Part shown: in pieces, positions 16,452 to 25,319 of the stretch
Layout of the letters: the number at the start of each line of letters is the position of its first letter
Numbering within the stretch: position 1 is the first letter of the stretch
Source of the DNA: Dyadobacter arcticus
GTDB taxonomy: Bacteria > Bacteroidota > Bacteroidia > Cytophagales > Spirosomataceae
NCBI RefSeq assembly: GCF_011762185.1
Contig: NZ_JAASQJ010000004.1
Location: 248,001-312,000 of the forward strand
DNA length: 64,000 nucleotides
Direction of reading: 5' to 3'
Translations under genes and position numbers: made by a program
Notes under the pieces: model-generated
What the model saw: only the letters and a program-made list of their open reading frames with translations
What the model was told of the DNA's origin: nothing
Databases searched by the model: none

Positions 16452-17852
16452 GTGGACCACATTTGGGATGCCTGCCTGAGAGTTATTCAGCAGCACATTC
16501 CTGACGAAAGTTTTAGAACGTGGTTCGAACCTATACGGCCGTTGAAGATCTATGGTAAAGTGCTTACAATTCAGGTTCCAAGCCAATTTTTCTACGAATG
16601 GCTGGAAGACAATTATGTTAATCTTCTGAGGAAAGCATTGGATTACGCGATCGGGCGGGATGGTATGTTGGAATATTCCATCATTGTGGATAAGGGCAAT
16701 GAAAAGCACCAGCCGCTGACCATGAATGTTTCTACCCAAAAATCACCGGGTTATTCCAAGCAGGATAATTTTGTAAATGATCCGCGCCTGGGTTCCAATC
16801 ATCGGGAGAAAGACCAGGATTCGATGAACTTGGATACTTACCTGAACCCGAATTATTCATTCGATAATTTTATTGAAGGTGATTGTAACAGGCTCGCAAG
16901 ATCTGCGGGCTTTGCTGTTGCCCAGCGCCCTGGCCTGACTTCTTTTAATCCGTTGATGATGTACGGAGGGGTAGGATTAGGCAAGACCCATTTGGTCCAG
17001 GCCATTGGGAATTACATTATGAATCATTTTCAAAATAAGCTGGTGCTTTATGTATCTTCCGAAAAGTTTACCAACCAGTTTATCAATTCAATAAAAAACA
17101 ATACCCTCCAGGATTTCACTGACTTTTACATGAAAGTGGATGTGCTTGCTATCGACGACGTGCAATTTTTGTCTGGTAAGGAAAAAACGCAGGATACTTT
17201 TTTCCATATTTTCAATCATTTGCACCAGCTGGGTAAGCAGATCATCATGACCAGCGATAGGCCTCCGAGAGAATTGCAAGGTTTGCAGGACCGTCTGTTA
17301 TCGCGTTTTAAATGGGGACTTACTGCTGATTTGCAGGCACCGGATTTTGAAACCCGGATTGCGATCATTCAGAAAAAGATACAGTCTGAAGGGATTTTAA
17401 TTGATTATGATGTAATCGAGTACATTGCCCATAGTGTCAATTCCAATGTTCGTGAATTGGAAGGTGTTATTGTGTCTCTCATGGCCCAGGCTTCGCTGAC
17501 CAGAAGGGAAATTGACGTGGAACTTGCAAAAAACACTTTGCGTAACATTGTCATGAATGAGAGCAAGGAAGTGACGATTGACACCATTCAGGAGGTAATT
17601 GCAGATTATTTTCAGGTTACGATAGCCGATTTGAAAAGCAAAAGCAGGAAAAAGGAAATCGTCTATCCACGTCAGATTGCAATGTTCCTTGCCAAAGAAT
17701 ATACAGACCTTCCATTGAAGTCCATCGGTTACCATTTCGGTGGTCGGGACCATAGTACGGTGATCCATTCTATTCAAAGCATTAACCTTTTAATGGACGA
17801 AACGCCGGACGTTGATGAAACTTTACAGAAGCTTCGCAGTTACTTTAAGTAA
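16452..17852 (+). CDS. dnaA: Chromosomal replication initiator DnaA
   Basis: DnaA binds 9-base DnaA boxes at oriC and opens the DNA for helicase loading. Domain I starts at VDHIWDACLRVI and continues RTWFEPIRPLKIYGKVLTIQVPSQFFYEWLE; the AAA+ domain has Walker A GGVGLGKTH and Walker B VLAIDDVQFLSG; domain IV has YPRQIAMFLAKEYTDLPLKSIGYHFGGRDHSTVIHS, the box-binding helix-turn-helix. GTG 16452 is preferred because it aligns with the usual start of domain I; TTG codons at 16410 and 16425 are also in frame and no ATG is available. The dnaN gene is not adjacent, and no cluster of TTATCCACA boxes is seen nearby. Confidence 0.95.
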   Translation: MDHIWDACLRVIQQHIPDESFRTWFEPIRPLKIYGKVLTIQVPSQFFYEWLEDNYVNLLRKALDYAIGRDGMLEYSIIVDKGNEKHQPLTMNVSTQKSPGYSKQDNFVNDPRLGSNHREKDQDSMNLDTYLNPNYSFDNFIEGDCNRLARSAGFAVAQRPGLTSFNPLMMYGGVGLGKTHLVQAIGNYIMNHFQNKLVLYVSSEKFTNQFINSIKNNTLQDFTDFYMKVDVLAIDDVQFLSGKEKTQDTFFHIFNHLHQLGKQIIMTSDRPPRELQGLQDRLLSRFKWGLTADLQAPDFETRIAIIQKKIQSEGILIDYDVIEYIAHSVNSNVRELEGVIVSLMAQASLTRREIDVELAKNTLRNIVMNESKEVTIDTIQEVIADYFQVTIADLKSKSRKKEIVYPRQIAMFLAKEYTDLPLKSIGYHFGGRDHSTVIHSIQSINLLMDETPDVDETLQKLRSYFK

Positions 17853-17905
17853 AGTCTGACGTCTAAGTATCAGGTAGTATATGTTTTCACCTGATCATTC
17901 GTCCT

Positions 17906-18886
17906 TTGACCCCTCTCCTGATTTCCCGTTCGCAGATCAATGATGCCGCATGGAACAAACTAATTGAACAATCCGGACAAGCTGTTGTATACGGTTTTAC
18001 TTTTTACCTGGACCTGGTCTGTGATGATTGGAAAGCGTTAATATGGGCCTCAGAAGGCGATTATCAGATCGTTATGCCGCTTCCCGTCCGTCGGAGATTA
18101 GGAATTCAATTAATTCATCAACCATTGTTTTGCCAGTATCTGGGCTTATTTTCCAGATCTGAACTCACAGCTAGTCAGGCCGAAATTTTTCTTAGATTGC
18201 TTTCGATGCACTTCTCGTACATTTCCTCCTATCATTTCAATCCAAATAATTATCATCTGTTTTCTGACCTGACCAGTCAATTCAGGGAATTTGAATTTCA
18301 TACCCAATTTACGCATTGGCTGCACTTGGCGAAAGATTATAAATCAATCGAAAAAGGGTATACAACAGATCGTCGTACTAATCTGAAAAAAGGCAAAAAT
18401 GCGGGGTGGGAAATTCTGGAGAGCAGCAACATTCATCCGCTGATCTATTTATTCGTTCAGAATCATGCGGCCAAGATAGCTGGCGGGGTAAATCCGAATG
18501 CTTACGATCGTTTGGAAGCGATCTTCGAAAAATTAAAGTTGTTGGGAATTGTTGAGTTGCATTATGCCTGTAAGAACGGAGTTATCCACGCTGGCATCCT
18601 GATCGTTCGCTGCGCAGGGAAGTCCATTTATTTGTTTAATGCTGCTGATGTAATAGGCCGAAGATGTAATGCTAGAACATTTCTGCTGGACGCCTATTTT
18701 TCAGCAAATGCTGGTAACTCCATCATTTTTGATTTTGAAAGTCCTGAAATCCATTCTATTGCTGGATTTTATAAAAGTTTTGGCTGCGAAGCAACTCCTT
18801 TTCTGAAAATCAGAAAGAACCGGCTGTGGCTGCCAATTCGCAAATTGCACAAATGGAGGGAAAAATGGTTGCTCAAAACCAGGTAA
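17906..18886 (+). CDS. FemAB/GNAT-like acyltransferase
   Basis: A 326-residue protein of the GNAT superfamily in the FemAB-like branch. Visible family features are an N-terminal half with VYGFTFYLDLVCDDWKALIW and MPLPVRRRLGIQLIHQPLFCQYLG, and a C-terminal half with YKSIEKGYTTDRRTNLKKGKNAGW, GVIHAGILIVRCAGKSIYLFNAA and FDFESPEIHSIAGFYKSFGCEA. Such proteins transfer amino acids or acyl groups to peptidoglycan precursors or surface polymers; the substrate here is unknown. The only plausible start is TTG 17906, so the N-terminus is uncertain. Its last 14 bases overlap the end of the convergent DUF3108 gene. Confidence 0.72.
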   Translation: MTPLLISRSQINDAAWNKLIEQSGQAVVYGFTFYLDLVCDDWKALIWASEGDYQIVMPLPVRRRLGIQLIHQPLFCQYLGLFSRSELTASQAEIFLRLLSMHFSYISSYHFNPNNYHLFSDLTSQFREFEFHTQFTHWLHLAKDYKSIEKGYTTDRRTNLKKGKNAGWEILESSNIHPLIYLFVQNHAAKIAGGVNPNAYDRLEAIFEKLKLLGIVELHYACKNGVIHAGILIVRCAGKSIYLFNAADVIGRRCNARTFLLDAYFSANAGNSIIFDFESPEIHSIAGFYKSFGCEATPFLKIRKNRLWLPIRKLHKWREKWLLKTR

Positions 18887-19676
18887 GGTCTTTCCTAAGC
18901 CCTTTGTAGGATTTAAGGTCCATTTCCAGCGAACCAATCACTAATTCCACTTCCGCTTTGAGTGGAATTTTGTTCGAATCGTCCGAGACCCAAAGCCGCA
19001 TCGCGCCTTCGCCTTTGAAGAATTTATTATCAGGAATAAGTGGATTGAGCCTCAAAACGCGGGTTCTTCCAAATTTGGTTTTAATCACATCCTTGCCCAC
19101 ATAACGCACTCTCAATTTGTAAACCTGACCATCAAAAAATGTAGGTATTTCGATAACTTCTCCCTCCGCAACCTTTTCGAAATTGACGGTTCTGAGAAAG
19201 AAATAGCCACTGATGATATCGTGGATATTATTTGGGACATCAAAAGTTTTGGTTTCGTCCTTAATGGAGGAAATGGCCTGGTCTTTATTGTGATTGAAGT
19301 AAATCTTTTCTTCTTTTCTGTATTTGTTTTCCTGGATCTGGCGCTCAAACATGTGCGGCAGAATGGCCGTAGTATCGATATAAGACCGCCAGGAGTCCCT
19401 CACATGGGAAATAAGGTCAAATGCGCCAACTGTTTTGCCTGAAACATTTACCCTGAAACAGGGCCGGCTATTGATCGTGGATATGGATTTGGAAACTTCT
19501 ACTTTGGCTTCCGCTGCATTGATAAACCCGTAATGCACCCGATATTCGACGCGTTCGCCAGTTACAAAACTATTATTCGCGACAACCCTGGTTTGCTTGT
19601 ATTTTTCTTCGAATTGCCGGAAAGAAATAAAAAATAGAAGTGTGGAAATGGCTATTATGATGTAAGATCTCTTCAT
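18873..19676 (-). CDS. DUF3108 exported protein
   Basis: A 267-residue protein with an N-terminal signal or anchor (YIIIAISTLLFFISFRQF). The body is a beta-rich DUF3108 domain: GERVEYRVHYGFINAAEAKVEVS, DSWRSYIDTTAILPHMFERQIQENKYRKEEKIYFNHN, VIEIPTFFDGQVYKLRVRYVGKDVIKTKFG, and a final GEGAMRLWVSDDSNKIPLKAEVELVIGSLEMDL. This domain is predicted to form a barrel-like envelope protein; its function is unknown. It lies 16 bases downstream of the aminopeptidase gene and is probably co-transcribed. Confidence 0.8.
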   Translation of the reverse strand: MKRSYIIIAISTLLFFISFRQFEEKYKQTRVVANNSFVTGERVEYRVHYGFINAAEAKVEVSKSISTINSRPCFRVNVSGKTVGAFDLISHVRDSWRSYIDTTAILPHMFERQIQENKYRKEEKIYFNHNKDQAISSIKDETKTFDVPNNIHDIISGYFFLRTVNFEKVAEGEVIEIPTFFDGQVYKLRVRYVGKDVIKTKFGRTRVLRLNPLIPDNKFFKGEGAMRLWVSDDSNKIPLKAEVELVIGSLEMDLKSYKGLRKDLTWF

Positions 19677-19692
19677 GCTAAAAAAATAGTAT

Positions 19693-20730
19693 TTACATAG
19701 AGGGGTAATTCTCCTTTAAATAGGCAAGATATTTTTTTAAATCTCCTCCAAATTTATTCTCGAATTCTTCAAGAAAGATATTTTGCCTGGACTTATAGGT
19801 CAAATAATTGATAAAATAGGCATTATTAGGTAACTGTGAGTCACTCAGGCCATTTTTGGGTTTAAACGTCCGTTTGGTAGACAGAAGTGTGTCGGCATCA
19901 GTCAGTATCTTAACAATCATTGCCTTTTTCAATGAATCCTTCCTTCGATCGGGCGACATATTATTGCCAAATGTTTTGTAAAGACTATCCAACTTTACGG
20001 TACCTCTGAGCATGTGGCCTGAGTAGGCATCATTGTATTTTTTAGAATACTGGTATGTACGTAATTGCGGGGAATCCAGACCATACTTGTACTTCAAAAA
20101 CCGGATTGCACCCTGATCACCCACAAAACTGGCCAGATTCTCATTTAATTCCAGATTATTTTTCACAAAAAGTGTTCCATGTGTCAGTTCATGTAATATG
20201 AGATTGGCCAGGCTCCCATCCCTTCTCTTTAACATACTCGAAAGAATAGGATCCTTAAAATAACCCAATGTAGACCAGGCGGAGACGTCACCAATATCGG
20301 TATCTAGCCCCGTTGTGATCAGTTCTTTTTCTTCTCGAACGGCTCTGGTGGAGTCGAAATAACCCTTGTAAGGGAATGTTCCGACAACCGGGAAATTCCA
20401 TTTGTAGGGCACAATTTTATATCGCTCGGAAGCAGTAATGAGCCAGATGAGCGGCTTACCATGCTGGTTGTAAAATGTAGTATAATTATCAGAAGGTTTC
20501 AACCCAAGCGAGTCAACGCCAAATTGTTTGATTTCCAGAATCAACCTGATCCGGCGTTTGAGGGAGTCGGGAAATGCAGGATTGGCTAAGACATCTTCAA
20601 CTTCTTCCACATTGGCGAGAATGCTGATTTGTCCTTTCGCCTGCATAACACCGTAACTAAGGATATCCCGGTAGTAAATTCCAAGCAAGACAATAATAAA
20701 CAATAAGGCAAGCAATATTCTCTTTAACAC
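19693..20730 (-). CDS. Membrane-anchored zinc aminopeptidase-like protein (PF10023 type)
   Basis: A 345-residue protein with one N-terminal transmembrane helix (ILLALLFIIVLLGIYY) and a periplasmic metallopeptidase domain. The zinc motif is HELTH (180-184) in ANLILHELTHGTLFVKNNLELNENLASFVG, with Glu197 as the likely third ligand. The leading segments SILANVEEVEDVLANPAFPDSLKRRIRLILEIKQF and YKIVPYKWNFPVVGTFPYKGYFD are characteristic of the predicted aminopeptidase family PF10023. The substrate is unknown. It heads a two-gene unit with the DUF3108 gene and is divergent from the following membrane protein gene. Confidence 0.8.
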   Translation of the reverse strand: MLKRILLALLFIIVLLGIYYRDILSYGVMQAKGQISILANVEEVEDVLANPAFPDSLKRRIRLILEIKQFGVDSLGLKPSDNYTTFYNQHGKPLIWLITASERYKIVPYKWNFPVVGTFPYKGYFDSTRAVREEKELITTGLDTDIGDVSAWSTLGYFKDPILSSMLKRRDGSLANLILHELTHGTLFVKNNLELNENLASFVGDQGAIRFLKYKYGLDSPQLRTYQYSKKYNDAYSGHMLRGTVKLDSLYKTFGNNMSPDRRKDSLKKAMIVKILTDADTLLSTKRTFKPKNGLSDSQLPNNAYFINYLTYKSRQNIFLEEFENKFGGDLKKYLAYLKENYPSM

Positions 20731-20924
20731 TGATTTGATTTTGTAAGTACCGATGCGCCTTTTTAGCCGATTTCCTTGCTGCGCAAAATTAGAAAAAAAG
20801 CAATTGGATTCTGGCGTATTATAGTATACGCGGCAACCGATCGATAAGTTGTTTGCGCAGTATGAAAAATAGATTCATGCTTCCACTCAGATATTGCTTC
20901 ATTGCGAAATCCCTACCTCATGCA

Positions 20925-22418
20925 ATGAAAATAAAATACCTTAAAACACTTAGTCTCGGCTACCTTCTGGTCCCCAATCTGATTTTCTTTTATTACTGGA
21001 CCAACACGTTTATCGCCACAATTGGCATTGTAATGCTTCTTTACACATTTTACGATAGTTTGAAAGACTGTGATTTTCATTCCTATGAAATCCTTACGAT
21101 GAAGCAACTTGCTTTGTTAGGGGCGGCAGCTGCAATGCTCACCTTTGTCTCGGGAATCACTGGCTTGGCTTACCAAACATTTGACCATTGGTGTCACAAC
21201 ACCAAATTTTATGAACTTTTCAAAAACGATTGGCCGATACGCATTCCGGAAAAAGGGCCGGTGATTTCCTATTACTACGGCTATTATGTCGTTCCTGCAC
21301 TCGTTTTTAAATTTTTGGGAGATATTCACGAGATTGTCATCATCGTTTGGACCCTGCTCGGCTTTTACATTGGACTGGCCTGGGTGTATCTCGTAATGAA
21401 TAAAAAATTGATTTACACTTTTCTGGTTATCTGTTTTGGTGACACGCCCCATGTGATCAAAACTGTTGCTTATAAGGTTACAGGACTTTGGTACACAAGA
21501 GGGGATTTTGCAATTGAATCCTGGTCTAATTTCGAAAATCTGCTTTGGGTGCCCAATCAAGTGATACCCACAATGATCGTTGCAGGTATGTTCATTTTTA
21601 TGCTCAAAAACCGAGTTAAAAACGAGTTGATTGTTTTTCCGGTTGTACTAATCTTCTGGTGGGCTGTATTTCCTGCATTTGCAATGGGCCTCTTTTGCGG
21701 AGTTGTCATTTTGCGCCAGTGGGTGCTGGATGGATGTCAATTTAATCAACAATTCATGGGCAGGAAGGTAATCTTGCCGATTCTTGCTGCTATCCCGGTC
21801 TTACTTTTCCTGGTATCCCACAAAATGGCCCCAATTTCTGGTTTTGTCTGGCAATTTCCTTATAGTCTCACGGGCAGGATTGCGGAGTACGTGATCAATA
21901 TTGGAATCAACTTCATCATTTTTCTTCTATCCTACCGATATTTCAGAAGTAAGTCGGAAAACCTTCTGCCGCCCTTTCCATTTTATTTGCTAATTACCTT
22001 TTTATTGATTTTCCCGGTTTATCGCATTGGTAAAGTGAATGATCTTTTGTTCAGAGGACTTATGCCATATTTATTGATGATTGGGATGTACGTGTTTCAG
22101 TCATTTGCGCACCGCTCCAATTTGCAATCCCGAAATGTGGTAACCAAATCAATCATGCGTTTTATGTTGTTCTTGCTTCTCGTGCTATGTTCATTCATTT
22201 CAATCGGAAGGGTTTTGAGAGCATTGAAAATTAACAAGCTAACCAAAATGCTCCTACCTAATCACATTGCCTTTGAACCCATTCCTTATGATGCTTACAA
22301 AAACATATATGAAGTGTTAAAAGAGAAATGGTCACTGCGAGAAGCTGATCAATATCTCGGAAAAAGTGACTCGTTTTATGAGCTTAAAATTGCGCCTAAA
22401 ACGCCGATAAATAACTGA
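20925..22418 (+). CDS. Polytopic membrane protein of unknown function
   Basis: A 497-residue integral membrane protein starting at MKIKYLKTLSLGYLLVPNL; the open frame extends to a TTG at 20853 but the added residues are not hydrophobic and unlikely. About ten to twelve transmembrane helices are seen. A charged external loop after helix 3 (FDHWCHNTKFYELFKNDWPIRIPEKGPVISYYYGYYVVPALVFK) and a cytosolic or periplasmic tail of about 75 residues resemble membrane glycosyltransferases of the GT-C fold and O-antigen polymerase-like proteins, but no diagnostic motif is present. It stands alone between the aminopeptidase and recA units. Confidence 0.75.
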   Translation: MKIKYLKTLSLGYLLVPNLIFFYYWTNTFIATIGIVMLLYTFYDSLKDCDFHSYEILTMKQLALLGAAAAMLTFVSGITGLAYQTFDHWCHNTKFYELFKNDWPIRIPEKGPVISYYYGYYVVPALVFKFLGDIHEIVIIVWTLLGFYIGLAWVYLVMNKKLIYTFLVICFGDTPHVIKTVAYKVTGLWYTRGDFAIESWSNFENLLWVPNQVIPTMIVAGMFIFMLKNRVKNELIVFPVVLIFWWAVFPAFAMGLFCGVVILRQWVLDGCQFNQQFMGRKVILPILAAIPVLLFLVSHKMAPISGFVWQFPYSLTGRIAEYVINIGINFIIFLLSYRYFRSKSENLLPPFPFYLLITFLLIFPVYRIGKVNDLLFRGLMPYLLMIGMYVFQSFAHRSNLQSRNVVTKSIMRFMLFLLLVLCSFISIGRVLRALKINKLTKMLLPNHIAFEPIPYDAYKNIYEVLKEKWSLREADQYLGKSDSFYELKIAPKTPINN

Positions 22419-22515
22419 GATGGGCAGCTTGGTAATTGATAATTTCAATTTTCGGCAAAGTCAGCAAATCAGGCTGCAATTGCTCCTGAAATTATATTTT
22501 TAAAAGAAAAACAGG

Positions 22516-22546
22516 TTGTAATTCTGAGCAAAATTCGATATTTTTA
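22516..22546 (+). promoter_or_regulatory. Candidate recA promoter
   Basis: TTG (22516-22518), a 20-base spacer and TATTTTTA (22539-22546), one mismatch from TAnnTTTG. Transcription from near 22552 would run through the hairpin at 22570-22596 before recA starts at 22633. Confidence 0.4.
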
Positions 22547-22569
22547 CAACATAGTAAAGACCCGATTTC

Positions 22570-22601
22570 AGCGGTTTTTGATAAGCAAAAGCCGCTTTTT
22601 T
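22570..22601 (+). terminator. Terminator-like hairpin 32 bases upstream of recA
   Basis: AGCGGTTTTT (22570-22579) pairs with AAAAGCCGCT (22587-22596) with one G-U pair, a 7-base loop and a run of six T. It either ends the transcript of the membrane protein gene that stops at 22418, or attenuates recA if the promoter is at 22516-22546. Confidence 0.6.
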
Positions 22602-22632
22602 ATGTACAAACTAAATTTTTTGTAACCATTTT

Positions 22633-23700
22633 ATGGCACAACCGAACACGGATAAAGACAACAAATTAAAAGCACTGCAGACCACACTGGAGAAGCTTGA
22701 CAAAACTTATGGAAAAGGAACTGTAATGCGTCTCAGCGACAGTAAAGTGTTAGATATCCCGGTGATCTCAACAGGATCTTTGGGTCTGGATCTGGCACTT
22801 GGGGTAGGTGGGGTACCGCGTGGGAGGGTAGTGGAAATATATGGTCCGGAATCATCTGGTAAAACCACTTTATCCATGCATTGCATCGCCGAAGCTCAGA
22901 AAAAGGGCGGGCTGGCAGCATTCATCGACGCGGAACATGCTTTTGACCGGTCTTATGCAGAAAAATTAGGTATTGATACGAGTAACCTGTTGATTTCTCA
23001 ACCGGATAGCGGTGAGCAGGCATTGGAGATCGCTGAACATTTGATCAGCAGTGGTGCCGTTGACATCATCGTTATCGACTCCGTCGCTGCATTGGTGCCG
23101 CGCGCAGAGCTTGAGGGAGAAATGGGAGATAGCAAAATGGGCTTACAGGCTCGCTTAATGTCCCAGGCGCTTCGTAAGCTTACAGGTGTGATCAATAAAA
23201 CCGGCTGCTGCTGTATTTTTATTAACCAGCTGCGCGAAAAAATCGGTGTAATGTTCGGTAACCCCGAAACAACAACCGGTGGTAATGCATTGAAATATTA
23301 TGCATCTGTTCGCCTGGATATTCGCCGCGTAGGGCAGATCAAGGAAAGTGCAGATCAGATATTAGGTAACCGTACCCGTGTGAAAGTTGTTAAAAACAAA
23401 GTCGCACCACCATTTAAAGTAGTAGAGTTTGATATCATGTATGGTGAAGGAATTTCCAAAGTAGGGGAAATCATTGACCTTGGCGTTGAGCTTGAAATCA
23501 TTAAAAAAGCCGGATCCTGGTTCAGTTACGGAGGAAATCGTCTCGGTCAGGGCCGTGACGCTGTAAAAGCACTTTTAAAAGACAATCCTGAATTAATGGA
23601 TGAATTGGAAGGGAAGGTTCGAGGAAAAGTTAATAATGATCCCGATTCTTTGATCGATACCAGTGAGCCTAATTTAGTGGATGAAGGTGCGCCGTTATAA
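22633..23700 (+). CDS. recA: RecA recombinase
   Basis: A 355-residue RecA. Walker A is GPESSGKTT (71-79), Walker B is VDIIVIDSVAAL, the MAW region is GEMGDSKMGLQARLMSQALRKLTG, loop L2 is INQLREKIGVMFGNPETTTGGNALKYYASVRLDIRR. The C-terminal acidic tail is short (DDPDSLIDTSEPNLVDEGAPL style). It forms filaments on single-stranded DNA and drives strand exchange and LexA-type autoproteolysis where a LexA exists. No SOS box is evident upstream; Bacteroidota often lack a canonical LexA regulon. A strong bidirectional terminator follows 27 bases after the stop. Confidence 0.98.
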   Translation: MAQPNTDKDNKLKALQTTLEKLDKTYGKGTVMRLSDSKVLDIPVISTGSLGLDLALGVGGVPRGRVVEIYGPESSGKTTLSMHCIAEAQKKGGLAAFIDAEHAFDRSYAEKLGIDTSNLLISQPDSGEQALEIAEHLISSGAVDIIVIDSVAALVPRAELEGEMGDSKMGLQARLMSQALRKLTGVINKTGCCCIFINQLREKIGVMFGNPETTTGGNALKYYASVRLDIRRVGQIKESADQILGNRTRVKVVKNKVAPPFKVVEFDIMYGEGISKVGEIIDLGVELEIIKKAGSWFSYGGNRLGQGRDAVKALLKDNPELMDELEGKVRGKVNNDPDSLIDTSEPNLVDEGAPL

Positions 23701-23726
23701 ACATCGCAGTTCAAGTACTCATAAAG

Positions 23727-23757
23727 AAAATGCCCGGTGTGTAGCCGGGCATTTTTC
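23727..23757. terminator. Bidirectional terminator between recA and the convergent ATPase gene
   Basis: AAAATGCCCGG (23727-23737) and CCGGGCATTTT (23745-23755) are exact complements with a 7-base loop; A-run before and T-run after let it serve both strands. Confidence 0.85.
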
Positions 23758-23768
23758 AAGTATTTTAT

Positions 23769-25304
23769 TTAGAAAGGCTTCCGATCGTCGTCATCTTCAT
23801 CAAAATCATAATCCTCATCCCCCGGTCCTGAAAACATGCTGCTTACCAGGTCCTGGAACTTCATACCCTGATCCAGAGATTGCTTTCCAATCAGAGAAAA
23901 TTCCGCCATCCCGTGCAGCGCAAACTCCATCATGAATAACTTTTCGTCTGCATCGGAATAGGCACTTAGCATGTCCACGAAATCGTCCAGGCCGTCGATT
24001 GTTTTCAATCTGGCCATATACTCGCGATCCGTCATATCGCCGGGCATTTCCATTTCATTCCCAGCACCGAACCATTCAATTACTTTCGCGTATGGATTGA
24101 TCTTGCTTTTCTTGCTCTTCTCGGGATCCGGGAAAAAATTCAGGAATTGCGTGCGGATTGCCTTGCCAATCAGATTCTGCGCGACAATGACGGGACCTTC
24201 GACTTCGCCTTCGTAAACCAGCTCTACTTTGCCACATATGGCGGAAACTACACCATAAAGGTCTGAAATGCGGACGTAGGTAATGTTTTCGCCATTAATC
24301 AGCGCCCGCCTCTCAGCAGTGCTTAAAAGGCTTTCGTAAGCGGAAATGGTAAGTCGGGCCGAAACCCCGCTTTTGCTGTCCACATATTCACTTTCCCTCG
24401 CCTCAAAAGCGATTTGTTCAATCAGCGTCTTCACCAGCTCATTTACCTTCACCAGACTTTTCTGTTCAGGTTTTACAACAGCTTCTTGTTCCGTAATCTT
24501 CTTCCCAGTTTCAATTGTCTTGGGATAATGTGTTACGATCTGGCTTTCAATACGGTCTTTTAAAGGCGTTACAATGCTGCCGCGATTGGTATAATCTTCC
24601 GGATTGGCAGTAAAAACAAACTGAATATCCAACGGAAGCCGCAACTTGAACCCGCGGATCTGAATATCACCTTCCTGTAAAATGTTGAATAATGCAACCT
24701 GGATACGCGCCTGAAGATCCGGAAGTTCGTTGATTACAAAAATACCGCGGTGCGAACGTGGGATCAAGCCAAAATGGATAACCCTTTCATCAGAATATGG
24801 AAGTTTCAATGTTGCGGCTTTGATCGGATCTACATCACCGATAAGGTCAGCTACTGAAACATCCGGAGTTGCCAACTTCTCTGTATATCGATCATCGCGG
24901 TGAAGCCAGGCAATGGCTGTATGGTCTCCGTGATCAGCAACTGCATCTTTTGAGAAACGGGATAGCGGCAGCAAAGGATCGTCGTGCAGTTCTGAATCTT
25001 TTATGTAGGGAATGTATTCATCGAGCAAGCCTACCATCATCCGGGCAATCCGTGTTTTGGCTTGTCCGCGCAAACCCAAAAAATTAATGTTGTGCATGGA
25101 TAATATTGCACGTTCCACATCAGGAATTACTGTCTCTTCATAACCCCATATACCTGGAAAGATATTTCCCTTATTTCTGATTTTAGTGATTAAGTTATCC
25201 CTTAACTCCTGTTTGATTGAACGCGACCGATAACCTGCTTTTTTAAGTTCGCCGAGCGAATGGATATTTAGTAATTCGGAACTGCTAAGCTGTGAGTAAA
25301 TCAT
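23769..25304 (-). CDS. MoxR/Mg-chelatase-like AAA+ ATPase
   Basis: A 511-residue AAA+ protein of the ChlI/MoxR group. Walker A appears as GLRGQAKT (A in place of the usual final G before K), Walker B as GIFVINELPDL, and sensor 1 as IQFVFTANPEDYTNRGSI, with RDRIE-type arginine downstream (PLKDRIESQIVTHYP). The 170-residue C-terminal extension ends in a very acidic tail (GDEDYDFDEDDDD). MoxR proteins are chaperones or remodelling ATPases that usually act with a VWA-domain partner; none is adjacent here. The gene is on the - strand and 15 bases downstream of the RNase Y gene. Confidence 0.8.
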   Translation of the reverse strand: MIYSQLSSSELLNIHSLGELKKAGYRSRSIKQELRDNLITKIRNKGNIFPGIWGYEETVIPDVERAILSMHNINFLGLRGQAKTRIARMMVGLLDEYIPYIKDSELHDDPLLPLSRFSKDAVADHGDHTAIAWLHRDDRYTEKLATPDVSVADLIGDVDPIKAATLKLPYSDERVIHFGLIPRSHRGIFVINELPDLQARIQVALFNILQEGDIQIRGFKLRLPLDIQFVFTANPEDYTNRGSIVTPLKDRIESQIVTHYPKTIETGKKITEQEAVVKPEQKSLVKVNELVKTLIEQIAFEARESEYVDSKSGVSARLTISAYESLLSTAERRALINGENITYVRISDLYGVVSAICGKVELVYEGEVEGPVIVAQNLIGKAIRTQFLNFFPDPEKSKKSKINPYAKVIEWFGAGNEMEMPGDMTDREYMARLKTIDGLDDFVDMLSAYSDADEKLFMMEFALHGMAEFSLIGKQSLDQGMKFQDLVSSMFSGPGDEDYDFDEDDDDRKPF

Positions 25305-25319
25305 GTATTCTTGGATGGA

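Noticed and set aside
16166..17905. Chromosome origin next to dnaA
   Set aside because: No cluster of TTATCCACA-type boxes or AT-rich unwinding region was seen on either side, and dnaN is not adjacent.
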